Shown here: one piece after another, positions 44,786-54,168 of the stretch | How the letters are laid out: every line of letters starts with the position of its first letter | Position numbering within the stretch: position 1 is the first letter of the stretch | Assembly (NCBI RefSeq): GCF_025917685.1 | Contig: NZ_CP089518.1 | Coordinates: 2,977,001 to 3,041,000, forward strand | From: Bacillus cereus | GTDB taxonomy: Bacteria; Bacillota; Bacilli; Bacillales; Bacillaceae_G | Direction: 5' to 3' | Length of the DNA: 64,000 nucleotides | Translations under genes and position numbers: made by a program | Notes under the pieces: model-generated | What the model saw: the letters and a program-made list of their open reading frames with translations, nothing else | Database searches by the model: none | Told to the model about the DNA's origin: nothing

Positions 44786-44896
44786 TCCTTCATTTTCACA
44801 ACAAAAATAGGGTCCCCTTGGCTAGGAGAACCTTATTTCACACTTTTTTAATATTGGTAAATTACATAATAAATAAGTTTATTTGTAAAATTTTCG
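44786..44896. repeat. 111-bp leader repeat, copy 2 (decayed)
   Basis: Same order as the LCMT leader: a TCCTTCATTTTCACAAC block, the hairpin with GGACCCTATT, and a degraded promoter (TTTACA, 17 bp, TGTAAT on the minus strand). No methyltransferase gene follows it. On the minus strand it points towards the DUF4188 gene; it is probably a duplication relic. Confidence 0.7.
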
Positions 44897-44993
44897 GCCC
44901 ACTACCACTCCGACACTTTGCATATTCTCTGGCAGGAAAATTGTCGATTCACACCGAACATTCCTGATTATAACAATACTTATGGAGGCCAAT

Positions 44994-45575
44994 ATGAAAA
45001 GATTAGTCATCATCACAGTAGGAAAAACACACAGCGGGAAAACTACATTTGCAAAAGCATTAGAAAAAGAGCTATCCCACTCTTTCGTTATGGATCAAGA
45101 TAACCAAGCCGAATTTATTAGCACGCATTATGAAAAATTACAGCCGACTAAGGGCCCTAATACATTTAAGCATGGTCTTTCAAAATTCATCGTTGATTAT
45201 GCAAAAGAATATACAAATTTACACCTTATCATTTGTAATTCCAATCGCAGTAAAAACGGAAGATTATATTTACTAAACGAATTATTTCCACAAAACGAAT
45301 ATGTACGTATATTAGTACATTTTGACATCCCAGATGATGTACTTTATGAAAGAGTGGCTCGAAGCACGCGAATTACAAATATTTTTAGAGGTAACTATTC
45401 CAGTTTCAAAGAAGTTCTCAATCGCCAACAGGCTGAATCCCTTCATGAAGATGTAGTAGATCCTGTAGAAAACGAGGCTGATTATTTGTTTGTTATTCGC
45501 AATAATAAAGATGTAAACTCTACTATCGAAGAAATTGTTCATCTTGCTGAAGATTTATCCCCTATCCCAAAATAA
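44994..45575 (+). CDS. P-loop kinase-like ATPase
   Basis: A 193-residue P-loop protein. Walker A is VGKTHSGKTTFAKAL near residues 9-23, and a Walker B-like LIICNSNRSKNGR follows. It resembles zeta-toxin/gluconate-kinase-like or predicted kinases of the AAA_33 type. The start is the ATG at 44994 with GGAGG 5 bp ahead. The substrate is unknown. It stands alone on the plus strand. Confidence 0.75.
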   Translation: MKRLVIITVGKTHSGKTTFAKALEKELSHSFVMDQDNQAEFISTHYEKLQPTKGPNTFKHGLSKFIVDYAKEYTNLHLIICNSNRSKNGRLYLLNELFPQNEYVRILVHFDIPDDVLYERVARSTRITNIFRGNYSSFKEVLNRQQAESLHEDVVDPVENEADYLFVIRNNKDVNSTIEEIVHLAEDLSPIPK

Positions 45576-45720
45576 GAGACTATAAGAATTACATAATCAC
45601 AGATTATTATGCAAATACTTCCTCTAAGCGCCGAACATGGTATATAATGATATAATAATCTGCTTTTATATGCTCAATTTTACACAATAGAGTTTATTCA
45701 TAGGAAAGAGGTACAAAAAT

Positions 45721-46839
45721 ATGAAAACAAAACAAACAATCGCTGCGTCTACACTAGCTTTAGCAATGATTGCGGGATCTACCCCTACTCATGCAGAAGT
45801 AAATGATGCTACTCCCCAGCAAAGTACTGGAGATCGATTAGCTGAAATTAAGCAACATAAACAAGAGTTAGATGCGAAATTGCAGCAACACAAAGAAAAT
45901 GTGGATCAAACATTAAATGAACTTAACCAAGTTAAGGAAAATGTTGATACAAAGGTTAATGAACTACATCAACGTAAACAAGTTGCAGATGAAAAAATCG
46001 GCGAGATTAAGCAACATAAACAAGAGTTAGATGCAAAACTTCAGCAAGATAAACAGATTGCTGAGGATAAAATTGCTGAAATTAAAGAGCATAAAAAACA
46101 AGTAGATGACAAAGTCGCTGAAATTAAAGAGCATAAGCAAAATATCGATGAAAAGGTTAATGAACTTAAAGATCATAAACAAACTGTAGATGAAAAAGTG
46201 AATGAAATTAAGCAACATAAAGAGAACATCGATCAGAAGGTTAATGAACTTAAGGAAGTTAAAAAACAAGTAGATGAAAAATTGGCTGAGTTAAAGAAAG
46301 CGAAACAAACTGCTGAGGATAAACTTGCTGAAATTAAAGAAAACAAGCCGAATGCAGGTAACACGTTAGAAGAACTTAAGAAAATCAAACAAAATTTAGA
46401 TAGTCTTTCAGCTAACTTAGAACTTGCTAAACAAGATGTGAAAAACAAACTAGCTGAGTTACAAGAGGCTAGACAAGACTTAATAAATAAAATAAATGAA
46501 ATTAAACAAGCAAAACAAACTGTTTCAGACGATTTAACACAGAAAAAACAAGACTTAGATATTAAAATAAACGACTTTAAACATACTGAGAAGAAAATTG
46601 ACGACAAATTAGCTGAGTTACATACAACGAAGCAAAATGTAGATAACAAAATTAATGAAGTATCACAACCTAAACAAACGACAGCGGATAACACCAATAC
46701 TACTGTTCCAGCGAAAAATAATGCTAGAGAGCTCCCTAACGCTGGTAGTGAGCAATCAAGTAACGTGCCACTCGGGATGTTATCTGTCTTAGGCGGCGTT
46801 CTATTACTTACGCGTAATAAAATTAAAAAGTATTTATAA
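45721..46839 (+). CDS. LPNAG-anchored, coiled-coil surface protein
   Basis: A 372-residue cell-wall protein. A signal peptide (to about 25) is followed by roughly 280 residues of 14-residue repeats of the type VNELKDHKQTVDEK/VAEIKEHKQNIDEK, which form a long heptad coiled coil. The C-terminus has a sortase signal, LPNAG near 340, a hydrophobic helix (VPLGMLSVLGGVLLLT) and a charged tail KIKKYL. LPNAG departs from LPxTG, as seen for some B. cereus-group sortase substrates. The repeats are Lys/Glu-rich, so the protein is a rod or spacer on the cell surface. Partner unknown. Confidence 0.85.
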   Translation: MKTKQTIAASTLALAMIAGSTPTHAEVNDATPQQSTGDRLAEIKQHKQELDAKLQQHKENVDQTLNELNQVKENVDTKVNELHQRKQVADEKIGEIKQHKQELDAKLQQDKQIAEDKIAEIKEHKKQVDDKVAEIKEHKQNIDEKVNELKDHKQTVDEKVNEIKQHKENIDQKVNELKEVKKQVDEKLAELKKAKQTAEDKLAEIKENKPNAGNTLEELKKIKQNLDSLSANLELAKQDVKNKLAELQEARQDLINKINEIKQAKQTVSDDLTQKKQDLDIKINDFKHTEKKIDDKLAELHTTKQNVDNKINEVSQPKQTTADNTNTTVPAKNNARELPNAGSEQSSNVPLGMLSVLGGVLLLTRNKIKKYL

Positions 46840-46872
46840 AACAGTTATAATTTATATTATATAATCTACTGT

Positions 46873-46913
46873 CTCTTCTTTAAGAACCTTTGCATCGGCT
46901 TCTTAAAGAAGAG
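46873..46913. terminator. hairpin after the surface protein
   Basis: Perfect 14-bp stem CTCTTCTTTAAGAA/TTCTTAAAGAAGAG with a 13-nt loop, 33 bp past the stop. No T-run follows on the plus strand, so termination is uncertain; it may protect the 3' end. Confidence 0.5.
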
Positions 46914-47381
46914 GCCAAATATAGGTGAGTTTACGTACTAGCTATTCCTCTAAATTTAGATTCTCCTCTATCCACATATCATTTTTTGTAAAGGCAAACC
47001 TTTCACTTTTTCAATATGATAATTCCACTAAAAACATATATATCAATTATTTTATCAAATGCCAAACTTATATTAGTTCATTATGCTTTAACAAAACTGA
47101 AAAACTTTCACTCGTACTGTAATTCACCTAAGTCATACTGATAGGAAAATGTACAATTCTTTAACAAAGTTAACTCTCAATTCATACACTACTAATAGAA
47201 CTTGTGTAGCAATAAAATTTTCCAAATCATCTATACTGCCGCATATTCACCCTCTACTGGCACCTACATGATATTTTCATCATCCCTCCCATAAAGTCCT
47301 TATTCTTCTAATTACTACATGACCATGTTCCATCGCTACATTAGAACGACATCTATAAAATATTTATAAGGAGTGAAATAC
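46914..47381. other. intergenic, no gene seen
   Basis: AT-rich gap with no convincing coding frame ahead of the FAD oxidase. It should hold that gene's promoter, which I could not place with confidence. Confidence 0.4.
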
Positions 47382-48731
47382 ATGGGTTCAACAAAGCTCA
47401 CAGGACGAGTAATTTACAAAGGAGATCCCGGTTATATAGAAGCTATTAAGAATTGGAATCCTTACGTTGATGTCTTCCCCCTCGTCTTTGTTTTTGCACA
47501 AAATTCATATGATGTCAGTAACGCCATTAAATGGGCTCGCGAAAATCATGTTCCCTTACGTGTCAGAAGTGGTCGGCATGCACTAGATAAAAATCTTTCT
47601 GTAGTAAATGGCGGCATTGTTATCGATGTAAGTGATATGAACAAAGTTAGTTTAGATAAAAAGAATGGTATAGCAACCGTTCAAACTGGAATTCACGTCG
47701 GCCCACTTGTGAAAGGACTAGCTAGAGAAGGATTTATGTCACCATTTGGAGATAGTCCAACAGTTGGAATTGGTGGCATTACAATGGGCGGTGGATTTGG
47801 TGTAGTTTCACGAACAATCGGTCTAATAAGTGATAACCTTATTGCTTTGGAAACAGTAGATGCGACAGGCCGAATCATCCAAGCAGATCCATGTTGCAAT
47901 AAAGATTTATTATGGGCTTCTAGAGGTGGTGGCGGTGGAAATTTCGGATACAATACTGAATATACATTGAAGCTTCACCGTGCTCCTAAAACTGCCACAG
48001 TCTTCAATATCATTTGGCCATGGGATCAGTTAGAAACTGTTTTCAAAGTTTGGCAAGAATGGGCACCTTTTGTAGATTCACGATTAGGATGCCTACTTGA
48101 AATTTACAGCAAAATAAATGGACTTTGTCATGCAGAAGGTATTTTTTTAGGTTCAAAAAACGAGCTTATAAGCTTATTAGAACCTTTAACAAGTGCTGGA
48201 ACTCCAACACAAATTGTTATAGAAGAATTACCCTATCCAGCCGCTATAGATTTCTTAGATCCAGATGAGCCAATCCCTGGTCGATCTGATCAGAGCGTTA
48301 AGTTTTCTTCGGCTTGGGCACTTAACCTTTGGCCGGAAGAGCCTATTTCAATTATGAAACAATTTTTAGAAGAAGCTACTGGAACAGAAGCTAATTTCTT
48401 TTTTATTAATTGGGGAGGTGCTATAAGTAAAGTACCTAGCAATAAAACAGCTTTCTTTTGGCGTAGCCCATTATTTTATACGGAATGGACTGCTAGTTGG
48501 AAAGATAAGTCCGAAGAGGCTGCAAATCTAGCATCAGTTGAAAGAGTACGCCAATTAATAAAACCTTATGTAACTGGTTCTTATGTTAATGTTCCAGATC
48601 AAAACATCGAAAATTTCGGACAAGAATATTACGGATCAAACTTTGCTAAACTTCGGAAAATAAAAGCAAAATATGACCCTGAAAATCTATTCCGCTTTCC
48701 ACAAAGTATACCACCCTCTTCCTCTTGTTAA
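47382..48731 (+). CDS. FAD-linked oxidase, BBE-like
   Basis: A 449-residue flavoprotein of the berberine-bridge/6-hydroxynicotine oxidase family. The FAD_binding_4 domain starts near 40 with PLVFVFAQNSYDVSNAIKWA; RSGRHALDKN carries the likely covalent-flavin His. The glycine-rich region GGITMGGGFGVVSRTIGLISDN lies near 130, and the BBE C-terminal signature is NFGQEYYGSNFAKLRKIKAKYDPENLF. It oxidises an alcohol, amine or sugar with O2; the substrate is unknown. The start is the ATG at 47382 with AAGGAG. Confidence 0.88.
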   Translation: MGSTKLTGRVIYKGDPGYIEAIKNWNPYVDVFPLVFVFAQNSYDVSNAIKWARENHVPLRVRSGRHALDKNLSVVNGGIVIDVSDMNKVSLDKKNGIATVQTGIHVGPLVKGLAREGFMSPFGDSPTVGIGGITMGGGFGVVSRTIGLISDNLIALETVDATGRIIQADPCCNKDLLWASRGGGGGNFGYNTEYTLKLHRAPKTATVFNIIWPWDQLETVFKVWQEWAPFVDSRLGCLLEIYSKINGLCHAEGIFLGSKNELISLLEPLTSAGTPTQIVIEELPYPAAIDFLDPDEPIPGRSDQSVKFSSAWALNLWPEEPISIMKQFLEEATGTEANFFFINWGGAISKVPSNKTAFFWRSPLFYTEWTASWKDKSEEAANLASVERVRQLIKPYVTGSYVNVPDQNIENFGQEYYGSNFAKLRKIKAKYDPENLFRFPQSIPPSSSC

Positions 48732-48770
48732 TGTATAACAAAATAAATAAAACCTCTTTAATTTAAATAA

Positions 48771-48806
48771 AAAAAGGAACTCTTACAATCGTAAGAGTTC
48801 CTTTTT
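48771..48806. terminator. bidirectional terminator between the FAD oxidase and hrtA
   Basis: 16-bp stem AAAAAGGAACTCTTAC/GTAAGAGTTCCTTTTT with a 4-nt AATC loop; T-runs on both strands. It serves convergent genes. Confidence 0.85.
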
Positions 48807-48808
48807 CA

Positions 48809-49480
48809 TCATACCAATTGCCCATCTCTAAGCGTCAATATACGATCACATACATCGAGCATTCTTTCATCATGTGTAATCATAATTGCTGCTTTTTGAC
48901 TTTCTTTCACTTCACGTTTCATCATTTCAACGACTTCACGTGCACGTTTTGAATCTAAGCTTGCAGTTGGCTCATCAGCTAATATTAAATCTGGGTTGTT
49001 CATGAAAGCACGAGCGATTGCCACCCTTTGTTTTTCTCCACCAGATAGTTGATTGGGATAATGTTTTTTTCTTTCTCCTAATCCAAATGCCGCTAATAAA
49101 TGATCCGCACGCTTTTCTGATTCTTGTTTACTTTCTTTTTTTAGCTTTGCAATGTAAAGTAATTGTTCTTTTACATTTAAATATGGAACAAGGTTTGCAA
49201 ATTGGAAAATGAATCCGATTTTTTTCAAACGAATATCTGTCATTTCCTTTTCTGATAACTGCGTAATATTTTGCTCACGAATGTAAATATCCCCTTTTGA
49301 AGGTGATAGTAATGCACCCGCGATTGATAATAATGTACTTTTCCCTGATCCAGAAGGACCGACGATTCCGATAAACTCTCCAGCTTTCACATCAAGCGAC
49401 ATCGGATGAAGGGCTGTTACTTCAGTATTCCCTTCCCCGTACACTTTACTTACTTTGTCTAATTTTAATAATGAAGTCAT
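48809..49480 (-). CDS. hrtA: haem-efflux ABC transporter ATPase HrtA
   Basis: Cytoplasmic ATPase of the haem-detoxification pump. It has 223 residues: GPSGSGKST (Walker A), GFIFQFANLVPYLNV near the Q-loop, LSGGEKQRVAIARAFMNNPDLILADEPTASLD (signature and Walker B), and ITHDE (H-loop). The stretch from the signature to Walker B and the ANLVPYL motif match S. aureus HrtA closely. Its start overlaps the hrtB stop by one base (TAATG). It is probably activated by HssR and haem. Confidence 0.85.
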   Translation of the reverse strand: MTSLLKLDKVSKVYGEGNTEVTALHPMSLDVKAGEFIGIVGPSGSGKSTLLSIAGALLSPSKGDIYIREQNITQLSEKEMTDIRLKKIGFIFQFANLVPYLNVKEQLLYIAKLKKESKQESEKRADHLLAAFGLGERKKHYPNQLSGGEKQRVAIARAFMNNPDLILADEPTASLDSKRAREVVEMMKREVKESQKAAIMITHDERMLDVCDRILTLRDGQLV

Positions 49481-50544
49481 TACATCCCGCCTCCAATTGC
49501 TTCTAATGCATCAACTTTTAATACTTGATATAACGAAATAAGTGTTCCTAAAATACTAATTACGATAAAGATTACTGCATATTGTGCAATCATCGGTGTC
49601 GTTAATAAGAACGGCATACCTGCTGGTAAAATTTGTTCTAACCCTTGTACAAGAACGATGCTGATTATCATCGCCACGACTGATAAGAATAGCGCCTGTA
49701 CGACTAAGCTATTTGCTAAATAAGTGTTCTTTGTACCAATTGCTTTTAATACACCTAATTGCTGTGTTTTTTGCAGTGTAATTACGTAGAAGAATACACC
49801 GATTAGTAACGCAGCGATAACAAGTAGGAATGCAATGATCATCGTTAATGTTCCTTGCTCTTCTTTAAATCCTGGAATGCTTTGTAATACTTCTTTTTTG
49901 TCGATAACATGTGCATTTTTAATTTCTTTATCTGTATTAAGCGCAATTGCACTATAATCTTTTTGATTTGGTTGAGAGATAGAGCCCCATACGTCTTCAT
50001 TTACATAAACGACTGGTGTATGGCTAAACATTTGATCTTTCGTAAATCCAACGATTTTAAATTCTTTCTTTGAAACAGGATCGATAATTGTATCCCCAAT
50101 ATCTACTCCTTTTTCTTTAATTGATTCGTCAGCAACCATTTCGTTGTTTGCTGTACCTAATTTCTCACCTTTTACAATTTTCGGTTCTAAAAATGAATCA
50201 CGTTCGCTTGAGAAAATAGCGACATCAACTTTTTTCGAACTATCTTTCTTTTCATAAGTTGAAATCTTCACACGAAACGGAACTGCCTCTTTCTCGCCGG
50301 CTTGATTTACTACGTTATCTACATCATCTTTCTTAATTTGTGAACGAAGTAATTTATTTTCCGCATCATCTGCTAAAACGAACTTATTTGCCTCCATATT
50401 TTGAATTGACGATGCATTATCATACGACAACCCATTTGCTAATCCTGAAATCACAAGGACTAAAAATGATAATAACACCATAATAAGTCCGATTAACCCG
50501 TATCTTAATTTTGATTGTTTTAATTCACGCAGAGCTAAAAACAT
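49480..50544 (-). CDS. hrtB: haem-efflux ABC transporter permease HrtB
   Basis: Permease subunit, 354 residues, FtsX/MacB type. A single N-terminal helix is followed by an extracellular domain (about 50-225) and three C-terminal helices (from IIAFLLVIAALLIGVFFYVI). The LANGLSYDNASSIQNM segment resembles HrtB N-termini. It is the first gene of hrtBA, and a direct repeat with the sequence of the HssR box lies 49 bp upstream. It exports haem or haem-derived stressors by family; direct evidence is lacking here. Confidence 0.83.
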   Translation of the reverse strand: MFLALRELKQSKLRYGLIGLIMVLLSFLVLVISGLANGLSYDNASSIQNMEANKFVLADDAENKLLRSQIKKDDVDNVVNQAGEKEAVPFRVKISTYEKKDSSKKVDVAIFSSERDSFLEPKIVKGEKLGTANNEMVADESIKEKGVDIGDTIIDPVSKKEFKIVGFTKDQMFSHTPVVYVNEDVWGSISQPNQKDYSAIALNTDKEIKNAHVIDKKEVLQSIPGFKEEQGTLTMIIAFLLVIAALLIGVFFYVITLQKTQQLGVLKAIGTKNTYLANSLVVQALFLSVVAMIISIVLVQGLEQILPAGMPFLLTTPMIAQYAVIFIVISILGTLISLYQVLKVDALEAIGGGM

Positions 50545-50592
50545 TTCGCTCGCTCCCTTCTCTTACTTTCTATGCACTTATCATAAAAAAGA

Positions 50593-50612
50593 AATATGAA
50601 CGGAATATGAAC
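50593..50612 (-). promoter_or_regulatory. HssR binding direct repeat
   Basis: On the minus strand GTTCATATT-CC-GTTCATATT, the same direct repeat and 2-bp spacing as described for the S. aureus hrtAB promoter. A TATGAT -10 lies downstream at 50584-50579, and no good -35 is present, as expected for an activated promoter. Confidence 0.88.
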
Positions 50613-50650
50613 AGAAGATCAAAAAATAAAGATTAAATTTTCTGAAAGTA

Positions 50651-50679
50651 TTGAAAACAAATATAATCCTTGATACAAT
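50651..50679 (+). promoter_or_regulatory. promoter of the ArsR-MFS operon
   Basis: Plus-strand TTGAAA (50651-50656), 17 bp, TACAAT (50674-50679). It is immediately followed by the inverted repeat at 50683-50698. Confidence 0.7.
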
Positions 50680-50682
50680 TCA

Positions 50683-50698
50683 GTCAAATAATATTGAC
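50683..50698 (+). promoter_or_regulatory. operator-like inverted repeat of the ArsR-MFS operon
   Basis: GTCAA-ATAATA-TTGAC, a perfect repeat at the expected transcription start. Placement and symmetry suit a winged-helix repressor encoded by the next gene. Confidence 0.65.
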
Positions 50699-50728
50699 CG
50701 AGTAATTTAATTTAAGGAGTTGATCATT

Positions 50729-51352
50729 TTGAAACCCATGTTCACACTAACTACTTATAGCCAACTAAAAGCAATGAGCGATCCACTACGAGTCGAAATG
50801 ATGATGCGTCTATGTGAACGTCCTTATACAGGGCAACTACTATCTGAGAAATTCGGCATTTCAAGGGCGAAAATTCATTATCATTTAAAAGAATTAGAGA
50901 AGAATGGTTTTATAGAAATCGTCTATACAGAAGAAAAAAATGGCATCGTTCAAAAATTTTATCAATCTGTCGCTAGAGGCTTTACCCCTGCCGCAGAACT
51001 ATTACCTCATTTAGAAATATTAAGCGAATCAGGTCGCCAAATCTTTTTACAAATGACGGAAAGAACGAAAAGCCATATTCTCGCTGCACCAGAAGAAGCT
51101 TTTACATTACGAAAAGTAAGCGAAGACCCCTCTGAGTGGAATTATGTTTCATCCTGCTGGGAGTTTGATGCTAAGCCAGAACAATTTCAAGTGTGGGTGA
51201 AAAAATTTTATGAATTGATGGCTGAATTAAATGAGATCACAAAAGACGCGGATAAAGATCCAAATAGTAAATCATATTACATTTCTACTACTGCACTACA
51301 AATCGATGAGCGAGCAATGCAACGCTTTGTTAAAAAAGAAGAAAAATCGTAA
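50729..51352 (+). CDS. ArsR-like winged-helix regulator
   Basis: A 207-residue regulator: an HTH_20/ArsR-type N-terminus (AMSDPLRVEMMMRLCERPYTGQLLSEKFGISRAKIHYHLKELEKNGFI) and a longer C-terminal ligand domain. The start is the TTG at 50729, which has AAGGAG about 9 bp upstream; a TTG three codons earlier lies too close. No Cys pair suggests metal sensing. It is expected to repress its own promoter and the MFS gene downstream, through the repeat at 50683-50698. Confidence 0.85.
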   Translation: MKPMFTLTTYSQLKAMSDPLRVEMMMRLCERPYTGQLLSEKFGISRAKIHYHLKELEKNGFIEIVYTEEKNGIVQKFYQSVARGFTPAAELLPHLEILSESGRQIFLQMTERTKSHILAAPEEAFTLRKVSEDPSEWNYVSSCWEFDAKPEQFQVWVKKFYELMAELNEITKDADKDPNSKSYYISTTALQIDERAMQRFVKKEEKS

Positions 51353-51421
51353 TTCGATTTTTTTTACAACAACGGTCAATTTTATTTTACCGAATAAATT
51401 TATTATAAAGGAGTAGATTAA

Positions 51422-52681
51422 ATGGACATATTAAAAAACCGGAATTTCCTCTTATTGTTTTTAGGGAGAATTTTTACAAACATAGGAGATAGCTTGTATT
51501 ATGTCGCCGCAATGTGGCTCGTATATAAGCTGAGTGGCAATCCTTTTTATTCTGGATTAGCTGGTTTTCTTACATTATTACCTTCTGCACTTCAATTTCT
51601 TACTGGTCCATTCGTTGATAGGTGGCCAATTAAAAACACCCTCGTCATCACACAAGTTCTGCAATGCATTCTTATATTAATCATTCCTATTACACACTAC
51701 TTCGACCTATTAACAGTCCAACTACTACTCATCATTATGCCCATCGTAGCCTTTATCGAACAATTCGCCTATCCCGCACAATCGAAAGCTTTACCACTTC
51801 TACTGCATAAAACACAATTATTAAAAGGAAACTCACTCTTTTCATTTGCATATCAAGGCATTGATTTAATTTGTACGACTCTTTCTGGAATATTAGTAGC
51901 ACTACTTGGCGCAATCACTTTATATGTAATAGACTCTTTTACATTCGCGATTACTGCCCTTTTGTTCTTTTCATTGAAAATGCCAAAGCAAACAGAAACC
52001 AATACATCACTTTCAACTAAACAATATTTCACTGATTTAAAAGAGGGGTTTTCGATCGTCTTCCGTTCATTAATGGGCGTATTCTTAATCGGTTCAGTAG
52101 TCGCTAATTTTTCAATTGGTATGACGATGGCCATACTCCCTTCTTTCGCTGATTCTTTAGGAGGCGTGAAATCATATGGCTTCTTCTTAGCTGCTATATC
52201 AGCAGGTAGTCTCATCGGTGCTTTATTCAGTTCATGGGTTGGCAAACGTCATGTTGGCCGTGTCTCCATTATTAGCTTTGCGGCTGGTGCTTTCTTTTGG
52301 TTTCTCTCTACGATTGTACCGTTTCAATGGTTATCCATTTTTTTATTCGGCCTAGCTTGGATACCAATTGGTGCGACCAACATATTATTTGCGACAATTA
52401 GTCAAACTTTAATTCCAAATCAATATATTGGACGCATCAACTCTGTCATGCGAAGTATGGGTACAATCGCTATGCCGCTTGGTTCATTAATTGGCGGATA
52501 CACCGCAAATGTATATAGTAGCCAACTCATTTTCGCGCTCGCTAGCATCGGGATTTTATTTATTTCTCTCGTATGGCTACTTCATCCGAAATTACGAGCA
52601 TTGCCGAAAGCTGATGAAATTACAGCGGATACTTTTGGGGTCCATTTTAAGGAAGAACGTGGGAAAGGTGCGGCTTTATAG
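51422..52681 (+). CDS. MFS transporter under the ArsR-like regulator
   Basis: A 419-residue, 12-helix MFS protein of the MefA/EntS-like group (NRNFLLLFLGRIFTNIGDSLYYVAAMWLVYKLSG; DRWPIKNTLV as motif A). AAAGGAG is 7 bp before ATG. It lies 69 bp after the regulator and is probably cotranscribed with it. The substrate is unknown; the group includes macrolide and siderophore exporters. The pair sits inside the hrtBA-hssRS haem-stress locus. Confidence 0.82.
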   Translation: MDILKNRNFLLLFLGRIFTNIGDSLYYVAAMWLVYKLSGNPFYSGLAGFLTLLPSALQFLTGPFVDRWPIKNTLVITQVLQCILILIIPITHYFDLLTVQLLLIIMPIVAFIEQFAYPAQSKALPLLLHKTQLLKGNSLFSFAYQGIDLICTTLSGILVALLGAITLYVIDSFTFAITALLFFSLKMPKQTETNTSLSTKQYFTDLKEGFSIVFRSLMGVFLIGSVVANFSIGMTMAILPSFADSLGGVKSYGFFLAAISAGSLIGALFSSWVGKRHVGRVSIISFAAGAFFWFLSTIVPFQWLSIFLFGLAWIPIGATNILFATISQTLIPNQYIGRINSVMRSMGTIAMPLGSLIGGYTANVYSSQLIFALASIGILFISLVWLLHPKLRALPKADEITADTFGVHFKEERGKGAAL

Positions 52682-52755
52682 CAGAAATACAGTACGTTAA
52701 ATTTATATCAGCGCAACTCGAATTATATCGACTTACCGACAAAAAACGACCAAAA

Positions 52756-52785
52756 AAGAGGCCGTTCCAAAACAGCCTCTTCCTT
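52756..52785. terminator. terminator between the MFS gene and hssS
   Basis: Stem with AAGAGGC/GCCTCTT and T-runs in both directions. It serves the MFS gene on the plus strand and hssS on the minus strand. Confidence 0.7.
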
Positions 52786-52790
52786 TTCAT

Positions 52791-54167
52791 TTATTTCGGA
52801 AGCTCAACCTGAACGGTCGTCCCTTCCCCTTTCGTACTATACACTGAAACATTTCCATTATGCAGTTCCACAATCTTCTGCACAATCGATAATCCTAAAC
52901 CACTACCTTCTACGTTTCTTGCTCTTGCTGTATCTACTTTGTAAAAACGATCAAATATACGATCCATTTCTTCTTTTTCCATACCAATTCCGTTGTCTGA
53001 TATAGAGATCATAACGCTAGATTCTAATTCTTCTACAACAAATTCAATCGTATCGCCATCGTTTGAAAACTTAATGCTATTCGTAAAAATATTGCTCCAT
53101 ACTTGATGCAGTAAGTTTTCATCACCTTTTATAGTGATGTCCGGTACATCAAATTCAACAGCTATATCTTTCTCACGCCACTTCCATTCGAGCATAAAAA
53201 TGACGTCTTTAATTTGCTTTTGTAGGTGAAACTCTTTAATTTGTAAAACTTTCTCTTCTTTATCTAGTGAAGCGAGCGTAAGTAACTGTTTACATAAACT
53301 AGACATCCGCTTACTTTCGCCCTCAATAATTTTCAAGTAACGTTTTCTTTCCTCTTCACTCATATTCTCCGACTGTAATGTTTTCGAAAAACCTTGTATC
53401 GAAGAAAGTGGCGATTGGAATTCATGAGAAACGTTAGAAACGAATTCTTGTCTCATTTGATCTAATTCTTTTATACTCTTCGTCATCTTTTGAAAATTAG
53501 TCGCTAGCGTACCAATTTCATCTTTTCGATTTTCATCTAATTCAATATCATATTCACCACTTGCAATCTTTTTGGTAGCTTTCGTAAATGTTCGAATGGG
53601 ACGAACAATATAACCTGCTGCGATCGCTATAAAAATGATACTTAATAAAACGATAAAACCGAGTAATACTGCTAAGAAAATTCTCATCTCGCCAAATTGT
53701 TGCTGAATATCAGGGCGAATAAATAAAGCGTACTGTTTATCACCATGTTTTAATGGGACACCTACACTATTAATTAATTCATTATCGAAAAATCCTGTAA
53801 TAAACAAACGGGTTGGATATGTGGAAACGCCATTAAACGTTTCACCTTGCAATACTTTATGAACTGTATCATCACTAATCTTTATTTTACGAAACGCATT
53901 CCCGATACGCTTTCCATTCTTTTGGTCATCTACAATATAAATTTCATATCCTAATTTCGCAATAGACTGTAAGTATACCTCTTTATTTTCTTCACTTTGC
54001 TTTTCATATAATGATTTTACTTCTTCAGCATACTTTAAAATCTTTTCACTATTGTACGGTTTTAACTTCACTTGATAGTACACATTCGTTAATAAAAAGC
54101 CAATTATACTACTAAGTAGCATAATTCCAACTGTCATAAAAACAAATCTAGAATACAGTGATTTCAT
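52791..54167 (-). CDS. hssS: haem-sensing histidine kinase HssS
   Basis: A 458-residue membrane kinase. Two transmembrane helices (about 9-30 and 163-185) enclose an extracellular sensor domain with LFITGFFDNELINSVGV, which closely resembles S. aureus HssS (LFVTGFFDN). The HAMP region follows, then the dimerisation motif FVSNVSHEFQSPLSS with phospho-acceptor His248, and the ATPase motifs (NIFTNSIKFS, SDNGIGMEKEEM, GSGLGLSIVQKI). It senses haem-related membrane stress and phosphorylates HssR. HrtAB and the HssR box lie 2 kb away. Confidence 0.88.
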   Translation of the reverse strand: MKSLYSRFVFMTVGIMLLSSIIGFLLTNVYYQVKLKPYNSEKILKYAEEVKSLYEKQSEENKEVYLQSIAKLGYEIYIVDDQKNGKRIGNAFRKIKISDDTVHKVLQGETFNGVSTYPTRLFITGFFDNELINSVGVPLKHGDKQYALFIRPDIQQQFGEMRIFLAVLLGFIVLLSIIFIAIAAGYIVRPIRTFTKATKKIASGEYDIELDENRKDEIGTLATNFQKMTKSIKELDQMRQEFVSNVSHEFQSPLSSIQGFSKTLQSENMSEEERKRYLKIIEGESKRMSSLCKQLLTLASLDKEEKVLQIKEFHLQKQIKDVIFMLEWKWREKDIAVEFDVPDITIKGDENLLHQVWSNIFTNSIKFSNDGDTIEFVVEELESSVMISISDNGIGMEKEEMDRIFDRFYKVDTARARNVEGSGLGLSIVQKIVELHNGNVSVYSTKGEGTTVQVELPK

Positions 54168-54168
54168 C

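Noticed and set aside
45843..46350. Regular 42-bp repeats that could be taken for a repeat array
   Set aside because: They are in frame and encode 14-residue coiled-coil units of a surface protein; there are no unique spacers as in CRISPR.
46027..46697. Long open frames on the strand opposite the surface protein
   Set aside because: They arise from the biased repeat codons of the coiled-coil gene; no ribosome sites or protein-like composition.
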